Shown one piece after another: positions 41,896 to 50,228 of a stretch of DNA of 64,000 bases; within the stretch, counting starts at the first letter, position 1, and each line of letters starts with the position of its first letter. The stretch comes from JAVVRP01 sp036654655 (GTDB lineage: Bacteria; Bacillota; Clostridia; Christensenellales; UBA1242). The notes under the pieces were generated by a model that was given only the letters and a program-made list of their open reading frames with translations, was not told where the DNA came from and made no database searches. A program made the position numbers and the translations under genes. The stretch is from contig JAVVRP010000001.1 of NCBI GenBank assembly GCA_036654655.1, positions 62,001-126,000 on the forward strand. The letters run 5' to 3'.

Positions 41896-41924
41896 TTGCT
41901 CAGTGATTTAAAATGATGTATAAT
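41896..41924 (+). promoter_or_regulatory. Promoter of the M50 protease-scpAB unit, leaderless type
   Basis: TTGCTC (41896-41901), 17 bases, TATAAT (41919-41924). ATG 41931 begins six bases later. Confidence 0.6.
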
Positions 41925-41930
41925 CAAAAT

Positions 41931-42602
41931 ATGTTGTATTACATTTTAGCATTTAAAGATATGCTTCCGCCAATTACATTGTTTGCTTTTACAATTGCTT
42001 ATTGTATTGCAGTTTTATTTGCAATTTCTTTTCATGAACTTGCTCACGGTTACGTTGCATACAAAGCAGGAGATTTAACAGCAAAATCTCAGGGACGATT
42101 GTCTTTAAATCCATTTAAACACATAGATGGCTGGGGTGCTTTATGCTTTTTGTTAATAGGGTTTGGTTGGGCAAAGCCAGTGCAAATTAACCCTTTAAAA
42201 TTTAGAAATTACAAACGTGATATGCTTAAAGTTTCTCTTGCGGGAGTTACAACAAATTTTTCAATAGCATTTTTGTTATCCCCATTAAATTATTTTTTTG
42301 GTCCATCGTTATTTTCATCTTCAAATGTTTTTCTTAATTTTTTGGGATTTTTAATTCAAATGAGCATAATTGTTAATCTTTCGCTTTTTGCATTTAATTT
42401 AATACCTTGTTATCCGCTTGATGGATTTAATTTTATTAAAACATTTTTAAGCGAGGAAAATCGTTTTGTTCAATTTATGTATCGTTATGGTTCTTTAATT
42501 TTAATGCTAATAATAATCACACCAGTTTTTGATTGGGTTTACTCTGCAATAACAGGCGGATTTTTGGAATTGTTCTCCATGTTTTGGGGGCTATTTGGAT
42601 GA
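41931..42602 (+). CDS. Site-2 protease family membrane protein (M50)
   Basis: A 223-residue intramembrane zinc protease of the YwhC/Rip2 type. Hydrophobic segments carry the zinc motif HELAHGYVAYKAGD and, near the end, NLIPCYPLDG, which supplies the Asp ligand. It lacks PDZ and CBS domains. The frame can be extended to ATG 41913, but that codon overlaps the -10 box, so ATG 41931 is chosen and translation is probably leaderless. Its substrate is unknown. The stop overlaps scpA (ATGA), as is common in Firmicutes, where an M50 gene precedes scpAB. Confidence 0.88.
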   Translation: MLYYILAFKDMLPPITLFAFTIAYCIAVLFAISFHELAHGYVAYKAGDLTAKSQGRLSLNPFKHIDGWGALCFLLIGFGWAKPVQINPLKFRNYKRDMLKVSLAGVTTNFSIAFLLSPLNYFFGPSLFSSSNVFLNFLGFLIQMSIIVNLSLFAFNLIPCYPLDGFNFIKTFLSEENRFVQFMYRYGSLILMLIIITPVFDWVYSAITGGFLELFSMFWGLFG

Positions 42603-43378
42603 CCAAAAATTCGGAAGAAGTTTTTTTGAAAAATGATGATAATTTGTCCCAAACAAACAAACCATATGAAGTCAAATTAGAAAATTTTGAAGGGCCGTTG
42701 GACCTTTTATTGCACTTAATTAAGGACGATAAACTTGACATAGAAACTGTTAAACTTGCGGATTTAACTCAGCAATATCTTGAATTTATGAAAGATATTG
42801 AGTTTTTGGACATGGAAAGGGCAAGCGAATTTATTGTTGTTGCAGCAACACTTATTGAAATAAAAAGTAAAACATTATTGCCAGTTGAAAGTAAAGATAT
42901 GATAGAAGAAGACGATAGCGGTGCAATTTTGTTGCAAAGATTAAAAGAATATAAATTATATAAAGAAGCAAGTGAAAAACTCCAACTATTTGAAAATGTT
43001 GACAGAATGTATAAAGAACCCGACAAAACCACAGAAAAATTTAGAATTGTTTTAAAGGATATGGTTTTAGACAAACTTTTAAACAGTTTTGTGGATATTA
43101 TCACGCGGATTAAACTTAAAGAACGTGTTGAACAAGTAAAAAACATAGAAAAAGATAAATTTACAGTAGCAGAAAAAATGTTACAAATTAAAAAACTTTT
43201 AGCGGATAAAAGTCAAATAAAATTTACTGACTTGTTTAAAGAAGAACACACAAAGTCCGAAGTAATTACAGTTTTTATGGCTGTTTTAGAACTTTTAAAA
43301 TTACAAACCATAAAGGCAAAGCAATTTGGAATGTTTGGTGACATCTTTATTGAATACAAAGGAGTTCCTAATGAGTGA
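42599..43378 (+). CDS. scpA: Segregation and condensation protein A
   Basis: ScpA (259 residues) is the kleisin that closes the SMC ring for chromosome segregation. The N-terminal helix region is YEVKLENFEGPLDLLLHLIK, with the family's EGPLDLLL motif, and the C-terminal winged helix ends VITVFMAVLELLKLQTIKA. The start ATG 42599 overlaps the protease stop and has GGGGG eight bases upstream; a longer frame from 42533 has no ribosome site. It is followed by scpB with an eight-base overlap. Confidence 0.94.
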   Translation: MTKNSEEVFLKNDDNLSQTNKPYEVKLENFEGPLDLLLHLIKDDKLDIETVKLADLTQQYLEFMKDIEFLDMERASEFIVVAATLIEIKSKTLLPVESKDMIEEDDSGAILLQRLKEYKLYKEASEKLQLFENVDRMYKEPDKTTEKFRIVLKDMVLDKLLNSFVDIITRIKLKERVEQVKNIEKDKFTVAEKMLQIKKLLADKSQIKFTDLFKEEHTKSEVITVFMAVLELLKLQTIKAKQFGMFGDIFIEYKGVPNE

Positions 43379-44153
43379 AGAAAAGGAAATTATAAAAGCG
43401 ATATTATTTGTTGCAGGTGATGGAGTGGACATTGATGATATTTCTAGCAAGTTGGATATCACAAAAGAAAACATGTTAAAATTTGTTAATGAATTAAAAA
43501 AAGAACTTGCGGGGGCTTGTGGTATTCATTTAATATCTTACAAAAATAAAATTCAGTTATGCTCAAATCCACAATTTGCAAATCAAATTGCAAACGTGTT
43601 AAACCCAATAAGACAGCGTGCGCTTACAAAGTCCGCGCTAGAAACTCTTGCAATAATTGCATACAAGCAACCAATAACCAAACTTGAAATAGAAGAAATA
43701 AGAGGCAGAAGCAGTGAATATACTGTTCAAGTTTTAAGTGAGCATAATTTAATTGCAATTGTTGGACAAAAAGATGCTTTGGGTAGGCCATTTTTGTTTG
43801 GCACAACAGATGAGTTTTTAAAACGTTTTGGGCTTGAAAACATTAATTTTTTGCCTGACTATGATGAATTAATCAGCAAAATACAGCAACTTAGAACAAA
43901 TGAGAAAGAAGATGGCTTGTATTTTGATTACAAGGTTCCTACCGAGGAAATTGAAGTAGAAGAAAATAATAACAAAACATTAACAGCACAAAATGAAGGT
44001 TTAAGTGAATTTAACGAGTTTGCATCAAAAGAAAAATTGCAAAACATTGACGAAATGTTAAAAAAAATTGCCAAGGACACAAATACAATTAGTTCTAACA
44101 GTTTGTATGATATGGAATATCATGAAAAAACTGGCGAATCGCAAAAGTATTAA
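43371..44153 (+). CDS. scpB: Segregation and condensation protein B
   Basis: ScpB (260 residues) is the winged-helix dimer that binds ScpA. Core features are IIKAILFVAGDGVDIDDIS at the start and ALETLAIIAYKQPITKLEIE followed by IRGRSSEYTVQVLSEHNLI. The C-terminal 75 residues are acidic and less conserved, which is longer than in Bacillus (197). AAAGGAG lies six bases before ATG 43371, inside scpA. Confidence 0.94.
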   Translation: MSEEKEIIKAILFVAGDGVDIDDISSKLDITKENMLKFVNELKKELAGACGIHLISYKNKIQLCSNPQFANQIANVLNPIRQRALTKSALETLAIIAYKQPITKLEIEEIRGRSSEYTVQVLSEHNLIAIVGQKDALGRPFLFGTTDEFLKRFGLENINFLPDYDELISKIQQLRTNEKEDGLYFDYKVPTEEIEVEENNNKTLTAQNEGLSEFNEFASKEKLQNIDEMLKKIAKDTNTISSNSLYDMEYHEKTGESQKY

Positions 44154-44206
44154 ATTTTTATTCTATAAAAAGGTATAAAACAATTTAATTATCAAATAAT
44201 AGTGGC

Positions 44207-44758
44207 ATGAGAAATTTAATTTTAACAGTGTCACTTTTATTAATTTTTTTTGTCATTTTACCGTTTAATTTTAAGATAAAATTTTCTTATAATTTTCAAG
44301 AAAACTTGGGAGTGTTTTGTTTTTCTTTTTTAAAATTAAAACTAAAATTGTTTTTGTTTACATTTAAAAAAAACACTTTAATTATTAAAACAAAAAAACA
44401 TAAAAAAGTTATTGAATTTGAAGTTAGTCAATCGCAAATAAAATTTATAAAACAACTTAGTATTCAACTAAAAGACAAAATAAAAATTAAAGATTTGGTC
44501 GCTATTTCTCATATTGGGCTAGGTGAAGCAATGGAGTCAGCAATTTTATCAGGTTTTATTAATCAGTTAATGTGTGGCTTGCTTGCTTATGTAAAAAATT
44601 TTAAAAAGTCAGCAAATATGGTTATAAGAAGTCACACATCTTTTAACAAAGTAAAAACAGAAATTTCTGCTATGTGCAACTTTTCAATCTCAATTTTTGA
44701 TATTTTATACTCTATTTTAATGTCTTTTGCAATAACAAAACGAACGGATAAATATTAA
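44207..44758 (+). CDS. DUF2953 protein (YtfI-like)
   Basis: A 183-residue protein with an N-terminal membrane segment (LTVSLLLIFFVILPFNFKI, about 6-24) and a basic, helix-rich remainder. Position immediately before ytfJ and the weak family-like features (ISHIGLGEAMESAILSGFIN) suggest DUF2953, the YtfI family, of unknown function and often associated with sporulating bacteria. ATG 44207 has no Shine-Dalgarno; a weak AATAAT box ends six bases before it. Confidence 0.65.
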   Translation: MRNLILTVSLLLIFFVILPFNFKIKFSYNFQENLGVFCFSFLKLKLKLFLFTFKKNTLIIKTKKHKKVIEFEVSQSQIKFIKQLSIQLKDKIKIKDLVAISHIGLGEAMESAILSGFINQLMCGLLAYVKNFKKSANMVIRSHTSFNKVKTEISAMCNFSISIFDILYSILMSFAITKRTDKY

Positions 44759-44799
44759 ACAATAAAATAAATTAACTTAAAAAGAAGGAGATTTAAAGT

Positions 44800-45198
44800 A
44801 TGAAAGTTGATACAACAAACAAAATTAAGGATTTAATTACAGAAACAATAAACAGCGTTAAAACTTTAACAGAAAGTAAAACAATTATAGGTGAACCCAT
44901 AATAACGCCCAACGGTACAATAATTTTGCCAATTCATAAAATATCTGTTGGCTTTGTTGTTGGTGGTGGAGAATATTCAAATTTAGGTAAGCACTCATCC
45001 TTTAATTTGCCAATGGCGGGCGGAAGTGGTGGAGGCGCAAGTGTAACACCAATTGGATTTGTTGTGGAAGATTCTTGTGGGGTAAGGTTTGTTGATGTTG
45101 AAAATAAATCTGCATATCAAACAATTTTAAATTTGGCAAACAAACTTATTAACAAACTTGATGATACAAACAATTTTAAAGAGGACAACAAAATATAA
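44800..45198 (+). CDS. ytfJ: Sporulation protein GerW/YtfJ
   Basis: A 132-residue YtfJ/GerW-family protein, a forespore protein needed for normal germination in Bacillus. The family core is visible as KTIIGEPIITPNGTIILPIH, KISVGFVVGGGEY and GGSGGGASVTPIGFVVEDS. GGAGA precedes ATG 44800. It sits between the DUF2953 gene and a D-Ala-D-Ala carboxypeptidase, a familiar cluster in Clostridia. Confidence 0.92.
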   Translation: MKVDTTNKIKDLITETINSVKTLTESKTIIGEPIITPNGTIILPIHKISVGFVVGGGEYSNLGKHSSFNLPMAGGSGGGASVTPIGFVVEDSCGVRFVDVENKSAYQTILNLANKLINKLDDTNNFKEDNKI

Positions 45199-45225
45199 TT
45201 AATGTTTTTTGGGAGAAAATAATAC

Positions 45226-46449
45226 GTGAAAATATTAAAAAGAAAATTTTTTTTAAAAAGTAGTAAAAAGTTAGTTTTTATGATGTCAATTTTATTTTCT
45301 TTTGTACCTTTTGTTGCTATTTCAGACACAGTTTTTGCAAACGATGTTTTGCCAAAAATCAACAATAGTTTAACAATTGAAACGAGGGCAAAAAGTGCGG
45401 TGGTTATTGAGGCACAAACTGGGCGTGTACTTTTTGAAAAAAACAAAGACCAAAAACTTGCAATGGCAAGTACAACAAAAATTGTAACTGCACTTACAGT
45501 TTTAAATCATTGCAAAAATTTAAAACAAAAAGTGAAAATAAACGACAAGGCTGTTGGGGTGGAAGGAACAAGTTTATACTTAAAAAAAGGTGAAATTTTA
45601 ACTGTAAAGGAATTGCTTTATGGAGTTATGTTGCCATCTGGGAATGATGCAAGTTTGGCACTTGCAATTCATGTTGCAGGAAGCGAAAGCAAGTTTTGTG
45701 AAATGATGGAGCAAACTGCAAAAACTGTGGGTGCAAATAATTCCTGTTTTAAAAATTCTCATGGATTAGATGCAGTTGGGCATTACACAACTGCACATGA
45801 CCTTGCAAAAATAACAGCAAAAGCACTTGAAAACAAGGTGTTTATGGAAATTGTTTGCACAGAGTATATAAAAATAAATGGTGTATCACCAGACAACGCA
45901 AGGCTTTTAAAAAATAAAAATAAATTGCTGGGTAAATTTGAAGGATGCAATGGCGTTAAAACTGGATTTACTGATAACGCGGGAAGATGTTTTGTATCTT
46001 CGGCAGAAAGAAATGGGTTAAAATTGGTTTGTGTTGTTTTAAATTGTGTGGACATGTTCAACGACAGTGAAGCGCTACTTGAAAATACATTTAAAAATTA
46101 TACAATGCATCAAGTTTTATTGCCATATGCATTTCAAAAAAAGGTAATTGTTGAAAACGGTAAAAAAGCAAATGTTAAAATATTTTCAAAGCGTGGATTT
46201 GCGTATCCAATTTTAACAAAAGAAGTTTCAAAGTTTGAAGTTGTGGTTGATTTACCTCAAACTTTGTATGCACCATTAAAAAAAGAACAAGAAGTTGGTG
46301 AAATAAAAATATACTTTGATAACCACTTGCTCTTTTGTGAAAAATTGTTTACAATGGATGAGATAAGGTCAATTAACTTTTGGGACAACCTTAAAGAAAT
46401 TTATGACCGATGGAGTTTTTTTGGTGAGAATAAACAAGTATTTGGCTGA
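45226..46449 (+). CDS. D-alanyl-D-alanine carboxypeptidase (second S11 enzyme)
   Basis: A 407-residue secreted S11 carboxypeptidase, a second DacB/DacF-type enzyme in the window. A signal peptide ends near SDTVFA (about 38), S82-T-T-K85 carries the catalytic Ser and Lys, PSGNDASLAL the SxN motif, and GVKTGFTDNAG the KTG motif. The start is GTG 45226 with GGGAG upstream. The 3' end overlaps the start of rluB by about 26 bases. Its place after ytfJ, rather than before spoIIA, suggests a role in cortex or vegetative wall trimming. Confidence 0.9.
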   Translation: MKILKRKFFLKSSKKLVFMMSILFSFVPFVAISDTVFANDVLPKINNSLTIETRAKSAVVIEAQTGRVLFEKNKDQKLAMASTTKIVTALTVLNHCKNLKQKVKINDKAVGVEGTSLYLKKGEILTVKELLYGVMLPSGNDASLALAIHVAGSESKFCEMMEQTAKTVGANNSCFKNSHGLDAVGHYTTAHDLAKITAKALENKVFMEIVCTEYIKINGVSPDNARLLKNKNKLLGKFEGCNGVKTGFTDNAGRCFVSSAERNGLKLVCVVLNCVDMFNDSEALLENTFKNYTMHQVLLPYAFQKKVIVENGKKANVKIFSKRGFAYPILTKEVSKFEVVVDLPQTLYAPLKKEQEVGEIKIYFDNHLLFCEKLFTMDEIRSINFWDNLKEIYDRWSFFGENKQVFG

Positions 46450-47137
46450 TTGCGGACAAGGAAGCCGTAGGGCGTGCGAAAAATTAATATTGGATGGTCA
46501 AGTTTTAGTTAATGGAAAAATTGAAACAAATTTAGCAACAGACATAAAACTTAACGATGTTGTGCAATGTCTTGGAAATATTGTTGCCCCAAGTGGAGAT
46601 TTTTTATATTACAAACTTCACAAACCAAAGGGAGTAATTTGCTCTGCATCCGATGAAAAAGGTAGAAAAACTATTTTTGATCTTGTTAATTGCGAACGAA
46701 GGCTGTTTTCTATTGGGCGTTTGGATTATGATACAGAAGGTCTTATTTTATTGACTAATGACGGGCAGTTGGCACAAAAATTATCGCATCCATCACACGA
46801 AATAGAAAAGGAATATATGGTTTGTGTTCGTGGAAACATGCTAGAAAGTGAACTTGCAGTGCTAAGAGCCGGTGTTGTGGAAAATGGGATAAGGATGCCA
46901 AGTGCAAAAGTTGTTTTAATTAAAACAGAAAATAACATCAGCAGAGTTTCTGTAAAAATTTCACAAGGGCTTAATAGACAAGTTAGAAGAATGTTTGAGG
47001 CCATTGGAAGAGAAATTTTGCTTTTAAAAAGGGTTGCAGTTGGCAATGTTTGTTTGGGAGGGTTGCAACGTGGAAAGTGTAAACAACTTTCACAAACAGA
47101 ACTTGCCGAACTTTTTAAACTTTGCGAGAATAAATAA
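46424..47137 (+). CDS. rluB: 23S rRNA pseudouridine-2605 synthase, RluB family
   Basis: RluB-family enzyme (237 residues) that makes pseudouridine in 23S rRNA. The N-terminal S4 domain is RINKYLADCGQGSRRACEKL, and the catalytic motif is FSIGRLDYDTEGLILLTNDG with the essential Asp. The tail has ISQGLNRQVRRMFEAIG. I used GTG 46424, which gives the expected MRINKYL start; TTG 46421 would also fit GGAG at 46412. It lies inside the end of the carboxypeptidase gene, so translation is coupled. Confidence 0.9.
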   Translation: MRINKYLADCGQGSRRACEKLILDGQVLVNGKIETNLATDIKLNDVVQCLGNIVAPSGDFLYYKLHKPKGVICSASDEKGRKTIFDLVNCERRLFSIGRLDYDTEGLILLTNDGQLAQKLSHPSHEIEKEYMVCVRGNMLESELAVLRAGVVENGIRMPSAKVVLIKTENNISRVSVKISQGLNRQVRRMFEAIGREILLLKRVAVGNVCLGGLQRGKCKQLSQTELAELFKLCENK

Positions 47138-47158
47138 ACAAATATTTGAGGAGTAAAT

Positions 47159-47740
47159 ATGTATTGGTTGTATAAAATTTTGTTGTGGTTTCCGCTAACA
47201 ATTTTGTTTCCAACAATTATGAAAAGAAAAAATATTCCCAAAGGTAAAGCAATTTTAGTTTGCAATCACAGAAGCAATATGGATGTTGTTGTTTTAATGA
47301 ACAAAGTTTGGTTCAAGCCAAACATTCTTGCAAAAAAGGAACTTTTTGCAAAAAAATGTAAAAGAAGATTTTTTAAACAAATAGGCGGAATTCCAGTTGA
47401 TCGTGAAAATTTGGAATTATCCACAATTAAAACATGTCTTTTAAAATTAAAAAATAATGAAAAATTAATAATTTTCCCCGAGGGCACCCGCAATAAAACA
47501 GAGGATAACTTGCAGGCTTTAAAAAACGGAAGTGCAATGCTGTCAATTAAATCGCAATCTCCAATTATTCCAATTTGGATTGAAAAAAAACCAAAATTAT
47601 TTTCATTTAACAAAATTATTGTTGGGCAACCATTCTTTCTTAAAGAATTTGACAAAATAAATGCTGAAAATTTAAAACTTGCAAGCAATAAAATCTCCCA
47701 AAAATTATTGGAACTATCAAATCATGTAAATAACAAATAA
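47159..47740 (+). CDS. plsC: 1-acyl-sn-glycerol-3-phosphate acyltransferase
   Basis: PlsC (193 residues) adds the second acyl chain to make phosphatidic acid. The acyltransferase motifs are clear: NHRSNMDVVVL (H-x4-D catalytic pair), GGIPVDRENLE, and FPEGTRNKT. A hydrophobic N-terminal segment anchors it to the membrane. GAGGAG precedes ATG 47159. It ends the block at a terminator. Together with cdsA it covers part of phospholipid synthesis. Confidence 0.93.
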   Translation: MYWLYKILLWFPLTILFPTIMKRKNIPKGKAILVCNHRSNMDVVVLMNKVWFKPNILAKKELFAKKCKRRFFKQIGGIPVDRENLELSTIKTCLLKLKNNEKLIIFPEGTRNKTEDNLQALKNGSAMLSIKSQSPIIPIWIEKKPKLFSFNKIIVGQPFFLKEFDKINAENLKLASNKISQKLLELSNHVNNK

Positions 47741-47767
47741 AAAATTGTCTGTTATGACAATTTTTTT
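47741..47767. terminator. Bidirectional terminator between plsC and tRNA-Thr
   Basis: AAAATTGTC (47741-47749) and GACAATTTT (47756-47764) form a stem with T-runs on both strands, serving plsC (+) and the tRNA-Thr (-). Confidence 0.8.
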
Positions 47768-47769
47768 GT

Positions 47770-47845
47770 TGGAGCTAGTGGGGGGAATCGGACCCCCGAC
47801 CTGCTGATTACGAATCAGCTGCTCTACCAACTGAGCCACACTAGC
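47770..47845 (-). tRNA. tRNA-Thr (CGU)
   Basis: Cloverleaf on the minus strand with acceptor GCTAGTG/CACTAGC, anticodon loop TTCGTAA (anticodon CGT), T-loop GTCCGATTC and encoded CCA. Lies just downstream of cysS. Confidence 0.93.
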
Positions 47846-47868
47846 ATATAGGCTGTAAGTGCCCATAT

Positions 47869-49260
47869 TTACTTTTTAAGTATATCATATCCGCTTTTTT
47901 TGTCAAGAATTGTAAAACCCTTATCGTCAATTTCTTTTCTGTATTTATCCGCAAGCGCCCAGTTTTTTTCATCTTTTGCTTGCCACCTTTTTAAAGCCAA
48001 TTCTGTTATGTCTGCTGGAATTAAGCATTTATTTTCACTTAAATGGAGTTCTGCATTTTTCAAATCCAACCCAAGTGCATTGTCAAAAAAAAGCAAGGCA
48101 TTATAAATTTGTTTACTTTTGTTTTTAATTTTTAAAAGTTCCCAAACATAAGAAAGTGCAAGCGGAAAATTTAAATTAGAATTAACTGCATTTTCAAAGT
48201 TTTTGCAAATTGTTTTAATTTGAGATTCGTCAACTAAATCTTTTCCGTTTTTGTTTTCAACAGTGGCATTCCAAATCTTTTGTAGGGCAGTTTCACATGA
48301 TGCAAGTGATTCAAAAGTAAAATTTTGTTGTTTAGAATAATGAGCAGTTAAATACAAATATCTAAGTGAAAGCGGGGAATATCCCTTTTCTATTATTGAA
48401 GAAACACTTTCTATATTCTTTAAACTTTTACTCATTTTTTTGCCGTCCATCATAAGATGTTCTAAGTGGACCCAATATTTTACAACTTGCGTTCCACATA
48501 CTCCAAAATTTTGAGCAATTTCATTTTCGTGATGAACTGTTTTATGTTCAACGCCACCACCATGGATATCAATATTGTTTCCTAAAAACTTTCTGCCAAT
48601 TGCGGAACATTCTATATGCCAACCAGGATAGCCAAGCCCCCACGGACTTTGCCATTTCATAATATGATTTTCTGCGGCCTTAACCCAAAGTGTAAAATCC
48701 AATGGATTGCGTTTAAAATCGTCCACTGCAATTCTTGCGCCTGCTAATTTATCATTTAAGTTCATTCCTCCAAGTTGTCCATAGTCCTTAAATTTTGATA
48801 TATCATAATACACACCCTTTTGTGTTTCATAAGCAAATCCATTTTTAATTAATGTTTTAATAAATTCAATTATTTCGTCAATTACACTGGTTGCTTTTAC
48901 AATATGTTCAGGAGTTTCAATGTTTAATTTTTTTATATCTTTATAGCATAAATCCCAATAATAATTTGCAACTTCCTCCGGAGATTTATTTTCTTTTTTT
49001 GCTGTTAATTCAATTTTATCATCGCCTTCATCTTCGTCCGAAGTCATATGCCCAACATCTGTTATATTCATAACATGATTAATTTTGTATCCATTAAATT
49101 TTATAACACGGCGGATGCTGTCCATAACAAAAAATGCACGCATATTGCCTATATGTTGCGTCCAATACACAGTTGGACCACAAAAATAAAAGCCAACAGT
49201 GTCTGTTTGTGGGTGAAATTCTTCTTCTTTTTTTGTTAGTGAGTTATATAAAGTAAGCAT
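47869..49260 (-). CDS. cysS: Cysteinyl-tRNA synthetase
   Basis: CysRS (463 residues) charges tRNA-Cys. The class I signatures are FYFCGPTVYWTQHIGNMR (HIGH-type HIGN; the Cys is a zinc ligand) and GKKMSKS (KMSKS). The remaining zinc ligands lie in WHIECSAIGR and GGGVEHKTVHHENEIAQ. ATG 49260 is preferred over a TTG three bases upstream, with GGAG seven bases before it. It lies on the minus strand between tRNA genes: its 3' side is tRNA-Thr(CGU) and its 5' side the six-tRNA array. Confidence 0.95.
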   Translation of the reverse strand: MLTLYNSLTKKEEEFHPQTDTVGFYFCGPTVYWTQHIGNMRAFFVMDSIRRVIKFNGYKINHVMNITDVGHMTSDEDEGDDKIELTAKKENKSPEEVANYYWDLCYKDIKKLNIETPEHIVKATSVIDEIIEFIKTLIKNGFAYETQKGVYYDISKFKDYGQLGGMNLNDKLAGARIAVDDFKRNPLDFTLWVKAAENHIMKWQSPWGLGYPGWHIECSAIGRKFLGNNIDIHGGGVEHKTVHHENEIAQNFGVCGTQVVKYWVHLEHLMMDGKKMSKSLKNIESVSSIIEKGYSPLSLRYLYLTAHYSKQQNFTFESLASCETALQKIWNATVENKNGKDLVDESQIKTICKNFENAVNSNLNFPLALSYVWELLKIKNKSKQIYNALLFFDNALGLDLKNAELHLSENKCLIPADITELALKRWQAKDEKNWALADKYRKEIDDKGFTILDKKSGYDILKK

Positions 49261-49363
49261 CAAATATCTCCTATAATAACTTTATGTAAATTTTGTTAAA
49301 TTGATAACATAAGTATATCAAATTAAACTTAAAAAATAAAGTGATTTTTTGCAACAAAAATAA

Positions 49364-49387
49364 AAAAATGCCATCTTGGCATTTTTT
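49364..49387 (-). terminator. Terminator of the six-tRNA array
   Basis: AAAAATGCCA (49364-49373) pairs with TGGCATTTTT (49377-49386) around TCT; in the minus direction a long T-run follows. Confidence 0.8.
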
Positions 49388-49390
49388 GAG

Positions 49391-49474
49391 TGGTGGGCGG
49401 GGATGGATTCGAACCATCGAAGGCAGAGCCGGCAGATTTACAGTCTGATCCCTTTGGCCACTCGGGAACCCACC
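49391..49474 (-). tRNA. tRNA-Tyr (GUA)
   Basis: Minus strand, long variable arm, anticodon loop with GTA, acceptor GGTGGGT/GCCCACC with discriminator A. CCA is not encoded: ACTC follows. Confidence 0.93.
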
Positions 49475-49485
49475 CATATTAAGTT

Positions 49486-49560
49486 TGGAGCTGGTGATAG
49501 GAGTCGAACCTACAACCTATTGATTACAAATCAATTGCTCTACCATTGAGCCACACCAGC
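49486..49560 (-). tRNA. tRNA-Thr (UGU)
   Basis: Minus strand, acceptor GCTGGTG/CACCAGC, anticodon loop TTTGTAA (TGT), CCA encoded. Second threonine tRNA of the window. Confidence 0.93.
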
Positions 49561-49597
49561 AAATTATATGCCCAATTTGTGATTATAAGCCACATTT

Positions 49598-49673
49598 TGG
49601 TGCCTCGGGGCGGAATCGAACCACCGACACAAGGATTTTCAGTCCTTTGCTCTACCGACTGAGCTACCGAGGC
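49598..49673 (-). tRNA. tRNA-Phe (GAA)
   Basis: Minus strand, acceptor GCCTCGG/CCGAGGC, anticodon loop CTGAAAA (GAA), discriminator A and encoded CCA. Matches the T-box of pheST (specifier TTC, TGGT). Confidence 0.94.
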
Positions 49674-49676
49674 AAA

Positions 49677-49753
49677 TGGCGATTCGGATGGGGCTCGAAC
49701 CCACGACCTCCAGCGTGACAGGCTGGCGTTCTAACCAACTGAACTACCGAACC
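49677..49753 (-). tRNA. tRNA-Asp (GUC)
   Basis: Minus strand, acceptor GGTTCGG/CCGAATC, anticodon loop CTGTCAC (GTC), discriminator G, CCA encoded. Confidence 0.94.
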
Positions 49754-49834
49754 ACATTTATTAAAAAATGTGAGAATTTTTTGTTTACTTTCACAAGTAT
49801 TTAACAAGTTTTACATGAGTGTCAAACACGTAAA

Positions 49835-49911
49835 TGGTGGACCTTCAGGGACTTGAACCCCGGACCAACCGGTTATGAGCCGGTCGCTCTAACCAACTGA
49901 GCTAAAGGTCC
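49835..49911 (-). tRNA. tRNA-Met (CAU), elongator type
   Basis: Minus strand, acceptor GGACCTT/AAGGTCC, anticodon loop CTCATAA (CAT), CCA encoded. The paired first position (G1-C72) argues against initiator; tRNA-Ile2 cannot be excluded. Confidence 0.85.
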
Positions 49912-49915
49912 ACAA

Positions 49916-49991
49916 TGGTCGGGGTGAGAAGATTTGAACTCCCGGCCCCATGGTCCCAAACCACGTGCGCTACCAACTGCGCTACACCCCG
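49916..49991 (-). tRNA. tRNA-Pro (UGG)
   Basis: Minus strand, acceptor CGGGGTG/CACCCCG, anticodon loop TTTGGGA (TGG), CCA encoded. First tRNA of the array. Confidence 0.94.
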
Positions 49992-50010
49992 ATCTAATTG
50001 TGACTTCCTT

Positions 50011-50039
50011 ATTTTATATCAAATTTAAAATTGTGTCAA
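50011..50039 (-). promoter_or_regulatory. Promoter of the tRNA array
   Basis: Minus strand TTGACA (50039-50034), 17 bases, TAAAAT (50016-50011), 20 bases before tRNA-Pro: a near-consensus strong promoter. Confidence 0.7.
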
Positions 50040-50181
50040 GCATTTTAGTGATATTTTTAAATGTCTTTTAAAAAGTTTTTAAAATTGCTTTGCAAATTTT
50101 GTTTGCATTTTTGTAGTATAACATATATTTTTAAAAAAGTCCGCTTTTTTTAGAAAATTATGTAAAATTAATTTTAAAGAT

Positions 50182-50211
50182 TTGTTGCAATTTTTTTATT
50201 ATTGTTATAAT
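50182..50211 (+). promoter_or_regulatory. Promoter of the SDR gene
   Basis: TTGTTG (50182-50187) with 18-base spacing, or TTGCAA (50185-50190) with 15, to TATAAT (50206-50211). Confidence 0.5.
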
Positions 50212-50228
50212 CTGTAAAAGGAGAAAAT

